From the NCBI GenBank assembly GCA_944548615.1, contig OX155952.1, positions 24,647,417 through 24,711,416 of the forward strand: DNA of 64,000 nt. Direction: 5' to 3'. Of the stretch, positions 45,584-56,934 are shown in pieces; positions within the stretch are counted from its first letter, which is position 1, and every line of letters starts with the position of its first letter. The translations under genes and the position numbers were made by a program. This DNA is from Micropterix aruncella (lineage: Eukaryota; Arthropoda; Insecta; Lepidoptera; Micropterigidae). A model generated the notes under the pieces. That model did no database searches and was not told the DNA's origin. It saw only the letters and a program-made list of their open reading frames with translations.

Positions 45584-46655
45584 GTAGTAGTAGTAGTAGA
45601 TGGAGTGGGGGGCTTGTTTCCAGCCCTTGATGTCACCTAGATCTGTAAGGTCTTTTGTAACTACCCACTGTGTGGTTAGGTCAATTGTCAGCTAGTAGCC
45701 CGGTACTTCTTACCAGACTAAGTACGTCACTGACCTTCAAGTTGGGCAGATCGCTGGGTTCGAGAAAGGCTCGTCCCAGTAAACTGTGTCTTTTGGCGGC
45801 GAGCCCTGGACAGCGGCCAACAATGTGTATGCTGTCTTCAGGTTCCTCGCCACATATTCGGCAATCCTTGCTCTCAGTCAAGCCAAGGTTGAATAGATGA
45901 GCTCTAAGGGTCGTGTGTCCGGTGAGGAGACCGATAGTGGTTCTAAGGTTCTTCTTGCTCGTGTCAAGTAGGGCCTTGGTTTTCTTCTGTAGTGGTTGCT
46001 CCATCATGGCTTTTGCCTGGCGACATCCCTGACTCTGTTTCCAGGAAGCCCGATGTTCCTGCTCCAAGCAGTCCCTGATGATTTTCTTACCTGTAGCGAA
46101 GGGGACCCCTACAGCTGGCTCCACTGGGCAATCCAGTGTGCCTAGTTTTGCCAGTCTATCGGCCTCTTCGTTTCCGGGTATGCCTTGGTGACCCGGTATC
46201 CATATTAGGGTGATTTTGTTGGATTTTCCCAATTTGTTGAGCTCCTGCATGCAGTCCCAGACCACAGAAGATTCTGTGGTGGCTTTAGCCAGAGCGTCCA
46301 GTGCTGCTCTGCTGTCAGAGCAGATGAGGATTTGTCTGTTTTTTACCTCAAGTCGACTTTGTAGTTTTATGAATTCCAATATGGCAAGTACCTCGGCTTG
46401 GAAAACCGTAGCGTATTGTCCAAGGGGGATGCTGATTCTGTGGTTGGTTTTGGGTCCGTACACGCCTGCCCCAAAACGTCCATTTGTTCCTGAGCCGTCG
46501 GTGAACCAGGCGTCTGCGTTGTGGCTTTGAAGCCACTGCGGATTTTTCCATTCTTCCCTGGTGGGGATTAGGATTTTATAGGATTTCTCTACCGAAATTT
46601 TTTTCCGTAGTCGATCCTGGGTCAGAGTGAATGGGCTTTTGTGGAGGAGGTTTAG
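45584..46655 (-). mobile_element. 5'-truncated I/R1-group LINE with (TAC)n tail and 15-bp target duplication
   Basis: Flanks AAATTATGACATGTA (45569-45583) and AAATTATAACATGTA (46656-46670) differ at one base. The uninterrupted paralogous site is at 44230-44240, which confirms the insertion point. On the minus strand the 3' end finishes in TACTACTACTACTAC. The element is 1072 bp long and retains only the RNase H end of the ORF. Confidence 0.88.
45681..46655 (-). pseudogene. LINE ORF2 C-terminal part: RNase H and terminal zinc motif
   Basis: The frame is open from the truncation point to a stop at 45681, about 325 codons without a start codon. Residues QDRLRKK... lead to ADAWFTDGSGTNGRFGAGVY (RNase H first Asp), FQAEVLAILEF (Glu), LICSDSRAALDAL (Asp) and WIPGHQGIPGNEEADRLAKL (His and final Asp). 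All catalytic residues of type I RNase H are present. A Cys/His cluster CRICGEEPEDSIHIVGRCPG (C-x2-C...H...C) follows near the C-terminus. RNase H downstream of the reverse transcriptase is characteristic of the I, R1 and LOA groups. No internal stop or frameshift is visible, so the insertion is young, but it lacks endonuclease and reverse transcriptase and cannot be active. Confidence 0.9.
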
Positions 46656-47074
46656 AAATTATAACATGTAAATATTATTAAAATAATTAAATTAAATCAT
46701 GTTTATATTATTAAACTAATAAGAGCTACGATTTACAATTTGCTTGTTATTATGTATATTTTTCTTTCGAGATAGGATTTGGTATAGGCATGTAAACATT
46801 ATTAAAATAATAAGAGCTATGATTTAAAATTCGTTTGTCAATATGTATATTTTTATTTCGAGATAGGATATGGTATAGGCGTGTATAAAGTTCGCCGCCA
46901 TACTGTTATATAACGAACGCCGCCATATTGAACATTGACCGCTATATTGATTATTATTCAATTTTTGGAACTTTAAATGCCATCTACATGTTACGTCTCG
47001 TAGTAAAATCCAAGCTGCCAAACGCAGTAATTTAACAATCTAATACGCTATATAATCAATAGACTAATATAACC

Positions 47075-47212
47075 GTCGTCACAGAGTGCGTGGCTGAATA
47101 TCTTAACCGCCATAACGGTTGCCAGTTGGAAGTCGTAAAATTTGATTTAAAAAAGGTGTTCGATAGGGTAACGACAATTTATCGACAATTCTTCTACAGA
47201 ATGAGCTTTTAA
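47075..47212 (+). pseudogene. LINE reverse transcriptase motif A relic
   Basis: Reads VVTECVAEYLNRHNGCQLEV and VKFDLKKVFDRV, matching the segment ending Y.DF.KAFD.V of LINE reverse transcriptases. The catalytic Asp is retained (FDL). It ends at a stop as the neighbouring MITE end begins. May be from the same ancestral element as 44999-45210. Confidence 0.6.
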
Positions 47213-47480
47213 TTAGTGACATCCTTGAAGATGAATCAATACGAGCAAATAAGAAACTTTTAACAACAAATTATTGAATCAAAATGTTTAATGAGGTTAT
47301 TTTAAAATGACATGTTATCTACAATTATTTACAACAGTTTGAGAATTGATCAGCTGTTTTATTTGACCTTGCCAATGGATTGAGGTCGTTGAACGTAGCG
47401 CAGTGAATGGTGTTCAATAACACAATAGTTGCGAAGCAAGGACACAGATCGCTCTGCACTGTTATAATTAAAACCTACGT
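47205..47480. mobile_element. Partial copy of the AGTGACATCCTTG MITE
   Basis: The arm TTAGTGACATCCTTGAAGAT, continuing GAATCAATACGAGCAAATAA and GAAACTTTTAAC, matches the arms of the element at 32345-32725. The opposite arm was not found. Confidence 0.5.
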
Positions 47481-47519
47481 ATCTTTATTGATTATTTTAA
47501 TTTAAAACCATTTTCCTAC

Positions 47520-47745
47520 ATCGAAATTAATAGATAGTTTATTTTATTTTGTTTACTTTAATACGTATAGGATTTATTGGTATCTTGCTTGTTTTCTGCC
47601 TTCATTTTTCGTTCTGTTTCATGTTTTCGGTTCACAGGAACGTCGGGGACGTGAACGACAAGGACCAAAGGCTTACATTTTTTTTTTATTATATTGAATT
47701 AAAATTGTACTTAACAATAATAGTACTAAAAAAGTGGTCTCAATA
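47520..47745 (+). repeat. Dispersed repeat related to 12330-12510
   Basis: Shared ordered blocks: TTTTCTGCCTT, TTCTTTCTGTTTTA / TTCGTTCTGTTTCA, AAATTGTA(C/T)(T/C)..AACAATAA(C/T)AGTA and AAAAAAGT. Both copies are AT-rich and non-coding; class unknown. Confidence 0.4.
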
Positions 47746-47749
47746 GTTA

Positions 47750-49890
47750 TGTTTGGCAGTCTTTTTTAGTGAAATTTACTTATAAACTTAGCCGGGAAAA
47801 AATATGAACTATAATGTACTATTACTGTTTTTGGCAATCAGTGTATTTAATGCATTTACACTGAAACAAAATCTAAACTGAAATAAATAGAACTTTAAAA
47901 ATTATTTTCTATAGCTTGTAAGAATGTAAAAATTTTCCGTCATATCGGTCGTTTGGCGGTAGTCTGTAGTGTGGCAGATATAGAAATTAAATATACCACA
48001 GACCAATTTTCCATATATGCTGCTATCCCTGTGCATCTATGTTGAAAATAATTTATTTTATTTATTTATTAAACTTACAACGGTACCAAAATAATATAGT
48101 TACGTTAAATGCAACATTTCTGGCCGATGTTACATTTTTAACAATAATTTCATAGAATTTAATTAATAAACAATATATAAAATTATAAAAAATACCAGCG
48201 TGGTCGTAAAAATACTAGGTACGTGTGGCCGTACAGCGGAGACCGCGTATTGCGAGCGACAGCTGTCAGTGGATGCGTATAGCTATGATCACCGCGATTA
48301 GGTAGAAGATAGAAATCTCATTCTCGTATTTTAATTCTTAATTAACTATGGCAAAGTTTATTTTAATTTTAGCGGTTTTTAACTTATTCTGAGTAATAAA
48401 TGGAATATTATTATTGACTCATAACTGGTGAAAAACTACTATGAAGTAAATTTAACCATTACTAGTCATCTATAAATTGGATGAATTTGACAAGGCTCTC
48501 TTAGATTAAAAAAAATCAATATAGCATTTATCATTTCTATTTGTTAATTCTTGAGTTATTTTAAATACTTAAATATGTGGTACGGATTATATGATAATTG
48601 GATATTCATTATTTTATATAAACAATAAAAGTGTTTTTTTTTGTAAAATATGTTTTTTGTTCATATTATTTTAGTTTTTTTTCTGGTGTTGATTATTTTT
48701 GGAAAATTTATTGTTTATCTTAAAATTATGGATATGATTTTTTCAATTTGACTAATTATTTTTTGTAATTGAACCGAAAGTACCTTGCCTTTATATAAAA
48801 AAGTTTTTGTACATGTAATGAAGTTATGGATAATTTCAAAACAATGTTAAATGACGTATTCCACAGTTTATAACTTTTTTTAATAAATAAACCATGAATT
48901 TTACTCTTGTTACAGCAATTTGTTGAAGTGGCTATTTAAAATTTTGATAACCTTTCGAAATATGTACTAAACTCTAGGTGAGCGTGATTTCAATGCCTTC
49001 CATGGAGTAAATGTGTTTTGCGTATATATTATCTGATAGTGTCTTTAGGTTTATTTTTTTTAAGTTACTGGTAGATTTTCTTGGTTCTAATTTTACTTAG
49101 TCGTTTTAAGGCTTTTGTTGAAACTGTTCTTTTTATTTTTAATTAATATGCCTTGGGCCATTTATTTTCAGATTTATTTAAAGTCACTTTTATTTATAAA
49201 GATAAAAAATCCAACCTGGCTATACAAAGACAAGACAAGACGTATGCGGGTATCCTCCCCCAGCCTCCTCCAGATAAACGACTACGTGAAACATAACAAA
49301 TTTTCTCTGGGGAAATATGTGTGTTTATGTGTGTGTAGAAGCGGCAGACCGGAAAGGGAAATAAATAAGCGAGGTGAGGCAAAGCGCGGGCGACATGATT
49401 CCTTTATTAGGGCCTCGGCTTAGTGGTGAGGGCCGATCATTGCCCGGGTGGGCCGGGAGCCCCTAATGGACTCAATTATTACCCTTAGCGGGCATTAGCT
49501 CAAAGGAGGACACCCAGTCCTGCATTATATTCCGAACATTACCAGTCTCCTTTCGCAGTTCTTCTTTCGCATTACATGGGGAGTGATCGAAGTAACGGTC
49601 AATCTTGTATTTCACCGTCCTGATAATAGTAACTACAACCGATAATAGATAACAATACAATGTCGTTATTCTGGTAATAATATGTTTGTGTTAGCGGTTG
49701 TTTTTTTTTGAATTGCAATAAAATTCAAGCCCTGCTTGAATTTTATTGCCATTCATTTTAAATCAATCAAACGTTGCAACACTATTACTAATAGATTGAG
49801 AGTTAGTGAAATAATCGCTTATGTTACCCCAAAACTTTCCTGGCAACTACCCAAGGATTGATTTTATCTAAATATTAATTTCGTAAATAA
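47750..49890. other. AT-rich stretch, no gene recognised
   Basis: TTTATTTTATTTATTTATTA at 48055-48074 looks like the inverted tail of an A-rich retroelement. A GC-rich segment (49370-49480) contains GGGCCTCGGCTTAGTGGTGA and GGGCCGGGAGCCCC, with no match. Open frames here are not recognisable. Confidence 0.35.
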
Positions 49891-49894
49891 AATC

Positions 49895-50085
49895 GATAAG
49901 TGCCCTCTCTCGGAAATGATCCTGATCGTCTCAGAGGGGCTCAAAATGAGTATTTCCGTCTACATCTAGTAAATAAATTTTAGCTCGTTCGCAATACTTT
50001 TCCTCCTGGTGAGTGGTGGGCTGGAAAGTTGAAATTTGACTAACTTTATTTTATGACTAATATACTTAATTTGCATAATGCTTCT
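49895..50085 (-). repeat. Dispersed repeat of the 6666-6960 family, copy 2
   Basis: Minus strand carries CCCACCACTCACCAGGAGGA, AAAGTATTGCGAACGAGCTA and CTGAGACGATCAGGATCATT in the family order. The microsatellite and the GAGCTGAAAT end are missing. Confidence 0.6.
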
Positions 50086-50279
50086 GTATTTCATTGGACT
50101 GTTATTTTTCAACGGTAGGTAAAGGAGTAATAGTTTTCCTGCCGCCACTTAGGTAACCTTTAATGACTATTATCTTCCCTGGCCAGGAGGTTGAATGCGA
50201 CAACGTTCCCATAAACGCATGGGAAACAATCCGCTTCTTTTATAATTATTGGACGCGTTGTCATAGTGGCTAGTGATGG

Positions 50280-51180
50280 GTCATTTAAATCCTAAGTTTG
50301 GAGGTCATTCCATTAGCAGAGAGCAGATTGTAATTTTAAAGCGTCGATTATTGCGCCGACTATATAGTTATTCCATTCCGAGTAGCCTATTTCATTTGGA
50401 TTCATCGATATGTCATTCCATTCCGAAGAGCCGGTTATCCAGAGAACCCGAATGCTCCAGGAAGAACCGAGTAGCCAGATTTCCATGCGCCTGCGTAGAC
50501 AGTCGGCCATTCCGGGCGGCGCGGATGGTTTCTATGTGAATCGGGTACTCCACAGCAGACAGAGAATCGGCCATTCCGATTACATTCTATTCATCCTGCA
50601 TCCGGACGGCCACAGGCAGTATGATTATTTCCTAGTGATAAAAAAAATAGATTTAGGTATTGTTAGCAAAACTAGATTTTGATAAATTGTTAATTTGATA
50701 TACTGTAACCCCAATCAAAGACAAAAAAAAGTTTTGTGTTTGTCTCTCTGTCTGTTTGTACCCACGATAACTCGAGAACGCGTTGCCTAATTTCAATTCA
50801 TTTCAATTCATTAGGCAACATGTTAAATTCATCAATGTCTCTTACGATACGTTGTATCCGAATGTTGAATTCGTAATACGAACGTCATACGTTATACGAA
50901 AGGTTCTTTCGTCAATGTTTCCAACGATAGATATCGTAACTGCTATACAAGTTGACCTCTTTGAAATCACACCTGCAGACGTACGATTAGAGCATGTGAT
51001 GCAGAATAAGTAGGGTAAGACAGGGCAAGTCCGGGCTGAGGTGCGTAACGTGTAGAGCAAGAGCGGGTAAGTCTGGTTGGAGGAACGAATTTTAAAGGGT
51101 AATACCGCGCAAGTAGCGGCGGGAAAACGTGCGAAAAACATCGGACTTTTAAAAGTTATCGTTGACGTTTAAAAACATTA
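50280..51180. other. Mixed low-complexity region, no gene recognised
   Basis: 50345-50590 repeats short CATTCCATTCCGA and GGCCATTCCG motifs. 50725-50780 resembles the TTTGTGTTTGTCTCTCTGTC ... ATAACTCGAGAACG end motif of dispersed lepidopteran repeats. An exact inverted pair CCTAATTTCAATTCATT / AATTCATTAGG lies near 50786-50815. Frames open at 50410 and 50783 match nothing known. Confidence 0.3.
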
Positions 51181-51789
51181 TAACTTTTATATCAAAATAA
51201 CTTCCAGAAAATATCGTACTTTCATTAAAATTTCATACTTTTCGAAATAAATCGCTCTTTCATAAAATATCGTACATTCCATAAATATACAGTAATGTGC
51301 TGTAATAAAATGTTGTAGTTTCAGAAAATGTTGAAGTCTTCAAAAATATCCATTTTCATTAAAATATCCTAATTTACCATTATAACGTATTTTCATAAAA
51401 TATCACAATGAAAATATTCGTCAATCGAAGGTTGATAATCTGGCAGCAATCTTACATAATATCATAGTGATAGTGGATCTAATATCAGACTTGTCGGCCG
51501 TGAAAACATTACACTTTCGGGGCAATTTTTCGGCAAAACTTTTTTTTTCTCCCCTATCGCTGTCCAAGCGATACGGATAACCGAGGGGGTAGAGACGCGA
51601 TGCGCGTACTTTCCCAGGCCTTTGGAGTACATTTACCAAGTAAATACATACCTACTTTAAGTTATTTTGAGAAAAAAGAAACCCTGAGTGGTCTGAATAA
51701 TTTTAGCGGAACAAGGGGAGATCTTCCGTGTACAGTATTAGTTTCCGAACCTGGTTTGAATATGAAGTTTAGGGACGCGGTACTGGGCT

Positions 51790-52300
51790 AGTACCACCAC
51801 ACCTTGACATTGCAGCGGACAAATATCAAGCGATTGCTAAACGTCAGGTCGAGAAAAGTATCGGGATCCCCCGGTGCGTCCGAAACGGGATTATGGGACG
51901 CGGCTTTTACGAAACAGTCAGAGGAAGAATATACCAAAGGATGCCGCGCACCATGCACCAATGGACTGACACCACGCCGCACGAGCTCATCCATCAGCTT
52001 GATCCGCTTCATACCACGCCGTCAGAAGTCCGCCAGCCGTACACGCGCAGTCTGCTAGATTAGCAGACCGTCAGCTCTGATATCACAGCAGCACTCCTCG
52101 CTACAGAAGATACAATGAGAGCATATCTACACAGTATACACTCGCAAGATATCTGCCGCAGGGCACCTAGCATTGCAACTCCACATCCAGAGAGCCGGAG
52201 GAATGAGCCCGGCTCACACGAAGCTCCGTTAAAGGGAAATTGCCGAGCGGAAAACGCCTCGAGCCTTAACGAGGCTCGTCAACTGAATTACAAATAGGTA
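51790..52300 (+). repeat. Repeat family Y, copy 1
   Basis: A GC-rich segment with a + frame (about 51854-52063) reading GRGFYETVRGRIYQRMPRTM and HELIHQLDPLHTTPSEVRQP then YTRSLLD and a stop. It resembles a real coding remnant, but I cannot name the family. The downstream half matches 52780-53040: TACACGCGCAGTCTGCT.GATTA, ATATCACAGCAGCA, CCAGAGAGCCGGA, GAGCCCGGCTCAC, AGGGAAATTGCCGAGCGGAA and AACGAGGCTCGTC. Confidence 0.55.
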
Positions 52301-52734
52301 AGCTTCACTTCGATTTCGACATTCGACCGCGACGGTTCTATGTAGCATAGTTATATTTATAACTTGATTTTTTTTCTTTTTCTTAAAAATAAATATCAAT
52401 GTTAAGAAAAATCAGCCTTTCTTCGTGACCACTTCTTCAATATACTTGGGACGAAGCGGTTTAAGGCTCTCTTATGTTTGAGTTATCCTGGTACAGCTCG
52501 GACACTATACAGAGTCCCTAACGGTGGACTTTACTAAGTAAGAACTGACTTCCCCAGATAGCAGTAGTTCTAAGAAGTTTCGATCTGGCGAGCTAGGCCA
52601 AGCGGGAGAGAGTCTCGGTGAACTTCACTGTCTCTGTTCAGAATGCTCTGAAAGGCCCCGATCTGACATGCTGGGCAAAGTGCTGGCCTAGACTGCGTTC
52701 GATTGCGGTAAGTCCTTTTACAGTCCGGGGTGTC

Positions 52735-53070
52735 AATCAACCCTCCGGCAGGTCAATCAACCCTCCGGCAGGTACCCGCGCAGTCTGCTTGATTAACGGA
52801 CCACCAGCGCGGGTATCGCAGCACAGCAGCCTTGCCACAAAAGATGTCATTACCACCTCCCGTCACAATCCTTCCCGATAAGGTGCCTAAGCACATAACA
52901 ATGAGTCTTGCCACAGGGCACAAAGCCCTGTGACGCCATTCCAGAAAGCCGGGCCAATGGGCCCGGCTCACGTGAAACCCCACGAAAAGGCAAAATGCCT
53001 AGTGGAAGATGTCACGGGCCTCTAGCAAGGCCCGTCGACAGATATTTGATTTGATTTGATTTGATTCCGG
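52735..53070 (+). repeat. Repeat family Y, copy 2, with (ATTTG)n tail
   Basis: Shares CCCGCGCAGTCTGCTTGATTA, GGGCCCGGCTCACGTGAA and TAGCAAGGCCCGTCGACA with copy 1 and ends in ATTTGATTTGATTTGATTTG (53043-53066). The tail resembles that of the LINE at 39097, and such tails mark retroelement 3' ends. A 20-bp direct duplication GTCAATCAACCCTCCGGCAG occurs at its left edge (about 52732-52771). Confidence 0.55.
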
Positions 53071-53079
53071 CAGGTCCCG

Positions 53080-55390
53080 TAGTAGTGCATCGGTCAGTGC
53101 CGGATTATCCAATAGGCCAAGTAGACGCCGGCCTATGGGCTCCGCGACGAGGCATCATAATAATCATATTTTTTTAATTGTTCCTAATAGAAAAAAAATA
53201 TTGAATTGAAATTCTAAGCAAATATTTTTATTAAATTTTTAATCCGACTAATATTTATATCGGTATAAATCATGGACAGTTGTCTGTTTCCAGCCTGTGC
53301 GATTGCATTTTATTTATATTTGCGTCTTCTAAGTCGACATAAGTGTTGTTATATTGCCGGTGCGACCGTGTTTTGTTTATATACGCCTATAGTCTACACT
53401 ATATCGTCGTCAGAATGTTTAACAGCGCAAAGGGGGCCCTGAATAGAGTAAACGGGGAGGGGAGGGGGAATTTCGACAACATAAGGGCCTCTACATGACC
53501 ACGTATTCAGTAGCGGTATGGCTCTTCTAGCATGCTCTATGATTTTTCAAGGAAAACAATACAATAGTTCTAAAATATTGTTCTGCAGACCGGGTTGAGT
53601 GGAGTTTCCTTCTCCCTCTCCCCTTTGATCTTCTGTACGCGTGACTAACCGCACTAAAACTACGCAGTTTGCCGTATTGGAGGCGTTAATATGATCAGTG
53701 TCCGCGTCGCCTTTGACTCGTCGGCCGTCCGGCCAGAAAGCAAAACATGTCTCGGCTCAGAGGGGGAGGAATATACGTCAGCAACCTATTACATAACCAA
53801 TTAAAACTTTGCTTCCTCGAGTTTCTTGTAGCTGACAAATTCAGCGTCCGCCGCCGCACTATCCCCACAAACCACTTCGCGCAGAACAAATTCACGAGGG
53901 CGAGCGCCGAAAACTATTTCTTGGCAAAGCGAAGACTTGTTCGGGGGAGTTGACTTGGGGAGGCTACAAGTGGATCTATTGTTTTTTTACTCACAGTATT
54001 TATTTAGGCATACTGGCATGGCATTTAAACACTCTTACAGGTATGCAACCTAACAATTTAATCACTTCTGAGCGCGCGCGCAAACGAGCGCTGAATTTTA
54101 AACTAAAATATATTCTGCCACTATCAAATCTAACCGTGTGAAATAACCGACGTAGAAAATTTTAGAAATAATATTCTTAGAATCATAATTAAATAATTTA
54201 AACTTTAATATTGAATGTAGACCTGACCGCCTATTCGCTTCACGGGCAGACCGGACCATTGAGGGCGTCGTTTTAACACGGGATAAACCACCCCTGTAGA
54301 TCTCTTAACCGACCTGAGCTGACGGAGCCCCGTTCACGACGTTCCTCCCCCCGTAATCAGAACCAACCACCAGGCAGAGGTGAGTGTTCTGCAACGTTGT
54401 GCGTGTTCCTCAATTACTAGGCATCACGGATTGGCGACCTGGGACCTTAACGGTTCCTAAACAATTACTTAAATATTACCTAGCACCCTCTCGAGTTGCA
54501 TATTAAGTTATTAATTATAAACGAGGCACGTAGCAAAAATTGGGAGGAAATTGCATTGTCCTAAAAAAAGATATAATTAAACTGAATCATGTAGGTACGT
54601 AACCAGAGATTTGTTTTAGGTCAGAGAAAAAAAATAATCAAATTAGTTTTTAAATACAAACTCTACCCACATAAATGTAATTTTATGATGTTTATGATTT
54701 TTTTCTTGTTATATATACTGTAATTCACAAGATATATATACAAAAGCTATCTGCACATCAACATAAACAAGAAAAAAATAAAATTGAGTTAAAAAACAAA
54801 TATTCTTGATTTAAGCATTTAATTAGATTTAATCAAAAATGTTTTTCCTCCGTGCTGCGGTTTCAAAGCCTAAATACAAAAAATTTCTACTTTATTTTCA
54901 ACTCAGTCTTCCATGCAACATAATAATCCGTAAAGAGTACTAAAATCTGTTTTTTTGTTTTAATTAAGCCTAATTTTTCAGTTTGTTTTGTCCAGTTTGA
55001 TGCAGAGTCACCCCTTAAAAAAAGTATTTTAGGTCTCGAACACCTGTATAATAATTTTTGTGATTTGTTACACAAAATAAAATACTACAATATCATTTAC
55101 TGGAAATCCTTTACGGATGGAGAGGGAGGGGGGGGGAAGCTTTGTTACAATAATAATAAGAAGAAACGATCTTACTTCTACCGATCTCCCTGAGAAGACA
55201 TCAAATGTAATTCTGACAACAAACTGACGATTTTCCTATTCCATGCGTATTTATTATTTATATACATAATAAAATATTTCCAATAATAAACATAGACACT
55301 AGAAACGACGAGGTATTTAAAATTATGAATATTGAATATTATAAAACAGTACTCAAAAACACGGTCAAAATATTAAATGGCCAAGTATTT
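53080..55390. other. No gene recognised; one strong donor-like site
   Basis: GGCAGAGGTGAGTGTT at 54372-54387 is a near-consensus 5' splice site after a GC-rich stretch (54230-54376), so an untranslated first exon is possible but unproven. Open frames at 53695 (-) and 53747 (+) overlap each other and match nothing. G-run GAGGGAGGGGGGGGGAAG at 55121-55138. Confidence 0.3.
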
Positions 55391-55394
55391 GTGC

Positions 55395-55500
55395 ATTAAT
55401 GAATGAATGAATGAAAGAAAATCTCTTTATTGCACAATAAAAATAAGTTACAATGGCGGACTTATAAGTTATATTGGCGGAGTAGGCAAAAAAAAATAGC
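55395..55500 (-). repeat. 3' end of the (TTCA)n-tailed LINE, inverted copy
   Basis: The reverse complement ends ...AAGTCCGCCATTGTAACTTA, TTTTTATTGTGCAATAAAGA, GATTTTCTTTCATTCATTCA, matching 35635-35706. Only the 3' UTR and tail are left. Confidence 0.75.
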
Positions 55501-55772
55501 TTTAAATTAAATTTTAAATTATACCGTATAATATAAATTGTGGGTGTGTATCTGACGTGATGGTGATGATAAAGTATGATTAATGATTTGCATGTGCAAT
55601 GATTTGCATTTTCCTTAATATGGCAGATGTTAAATATTATTTTTATCGCTTATATAAGAGATATTTCAACAAGGCATCTGTGTACCGAATTATAAAACTC
55701 TAAGTCCAATTTTAGAGATTGAAGTATGACTAGCGCGCCATCTGGTGGACCGATTTCGACCACAATCTTTTT

Positions 55773-55926
55773 ATTATAAATAAGAAAAAAACCAATTTAC
55801 CGAGTGAAGTTAATTAAACGGGACTTTTCGGGGATGTTGAAATCGCCGAAAGGTCGGGTGATACAAATTTCACGAGGTAGATTCGTTTTCATCTTATTTA
55901 TTATGTCAAATAACCGCAATAGTCCC
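55773..55926. mobile_element. Arms-only derivative of the Penelope-like element
   Basis: Left arm (55773-55830: ATTATAAATAAG, CAATTTACCGAGTGAA, ACGGGACTTTTCGG) and right arm (55846-55926: CCGAAAGGTCGGGTGATACA, AATTTCACGAGGTAGATTCG, TTTTCATCTTATTTATTATG, TCAAATAACCGCAATAG) correspond to the two inverted arms of the element at 41789-43849, with only about 15 bp between. The right arm includes the outer extension seen on the left side of the full element. The whole coding body is missing. Confidence 0.7.
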
Positions 55927-55954
55927 AAAAAAAACCCAATGACAATCTTTTCAA

Positions 55955-56230
55955 TCGCAATCATAATCTTCATGCTATATTTCAGCTCAATCGGATAAAG
56001 AGTTTGGGCGCTATCTTCGAGGAATACACACAGACAGGCAGACAGACACACAGACACACAGAAAATTTTTAGTCTGGAAATGGTCCTAATCGTCTCGGGT
56101 GTGGAGGTGGGGGGGGCTGGGGAGGGGGGGGGCTTAAAATGTATATATCCATCTTCATCTCTAAAATATATTTTAGCGCGTTCACTATGCTTTACCTCCT
56201 TGTCGGTTGGTAGGCCGGTAAAATAAAATC
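55955..56230 (-). repeat. Dispersed repeat of the 6666-6960 family, copy 3, with G-rich tract
   Basis: Minus strand reads GGAGGTAAAGCATAGTGAAC, ATATATTTTAGAGATGAAGA, CGAGACGATTAGGACCATTT, a CTGTCTGCCTGTCTGTGTGT microsatellite, GCGCCCAA and ATCCGATTGAGCTGAAATAT. On the + strand 56098-56133 is G-rich (GGAGGTGGGGGGGGCTGGGG then AGGGGGGGG), a possible G-quadruplex. Confidence 0.65.
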
Positions 56231-56934
56231 AAATAAACATTCCAGAATGCAAAATTATTCACGAGTTATTATTTCGTCAAACTCCAGCTTAGTATTTTAA
56301 AATCCGCTTCAATTTCCATTTCTAAAACACCGCATAATCCGCCTATACGCGGGGCTTACTCGAACTTATTCCGTTCCGGGGAGTTTCCCTTTGGCGTGTA
56401 ATCTTATATGGATATTTCCCGCTGGCTGCCGCGGCAGAAATTGTTTTTCGTGTTCGTGGTAAATTGGTATTACGAGCACTTTTGACATGTTTGACATTGA
56501 CTTGCGGTGAAGGCACAAGAAGCGAGGCAGCAAAGGGAAGAAAAAAGAATCTCAACGACACGGACGGCGGAGAAGAAAACGAATACTATTCGGATATAAA
56601 TAGTGACACTTCGAACTGTATTATGACAGAAATAAAAGTCAAACATATGACTATAATATACCTAGGCAATTAAAAAGAATTTACTTTTTATTTATTTATT
56701 TAGAGTATAGCAGATTGGTACAAACCTTAGATCAGGGTTGGTTGTAAGAGATTGTGGTACCTATATTAATAATCCCCCCCATTGCAAATTTCACAATAAA
56801 GAGTACCTATAGAGCAGTATACGAGAACATGTAATAATATTCAAAAAATCACAATTAAATATGTATTTATTGGTTATTAAACCACAGGAACTAAGTTGCA
56901 CGTATTATTAGTTACTTTAATAAATATGTTTTTT

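Larger units (their letters stand above)
45413..46880 (+). repeat. Duplicated segment, right copy, split by a LINE
   Basis: Left part 45413-45583 and right part 46656-46880 match 44076-44420 when the 1072-bp LINE between them is removed. The module ATTATTAAAATAATAAGAGC is again present twice. The last part runs to GGTATAGGCGTGTATAAAG. Confidence 0.75.

Noticed and set aside
46210..46530. Plus-strand frames over the RNase H LINE
   Set aside because: Shadows of the minus-strand RNase H frame, which has all catalytic residues.
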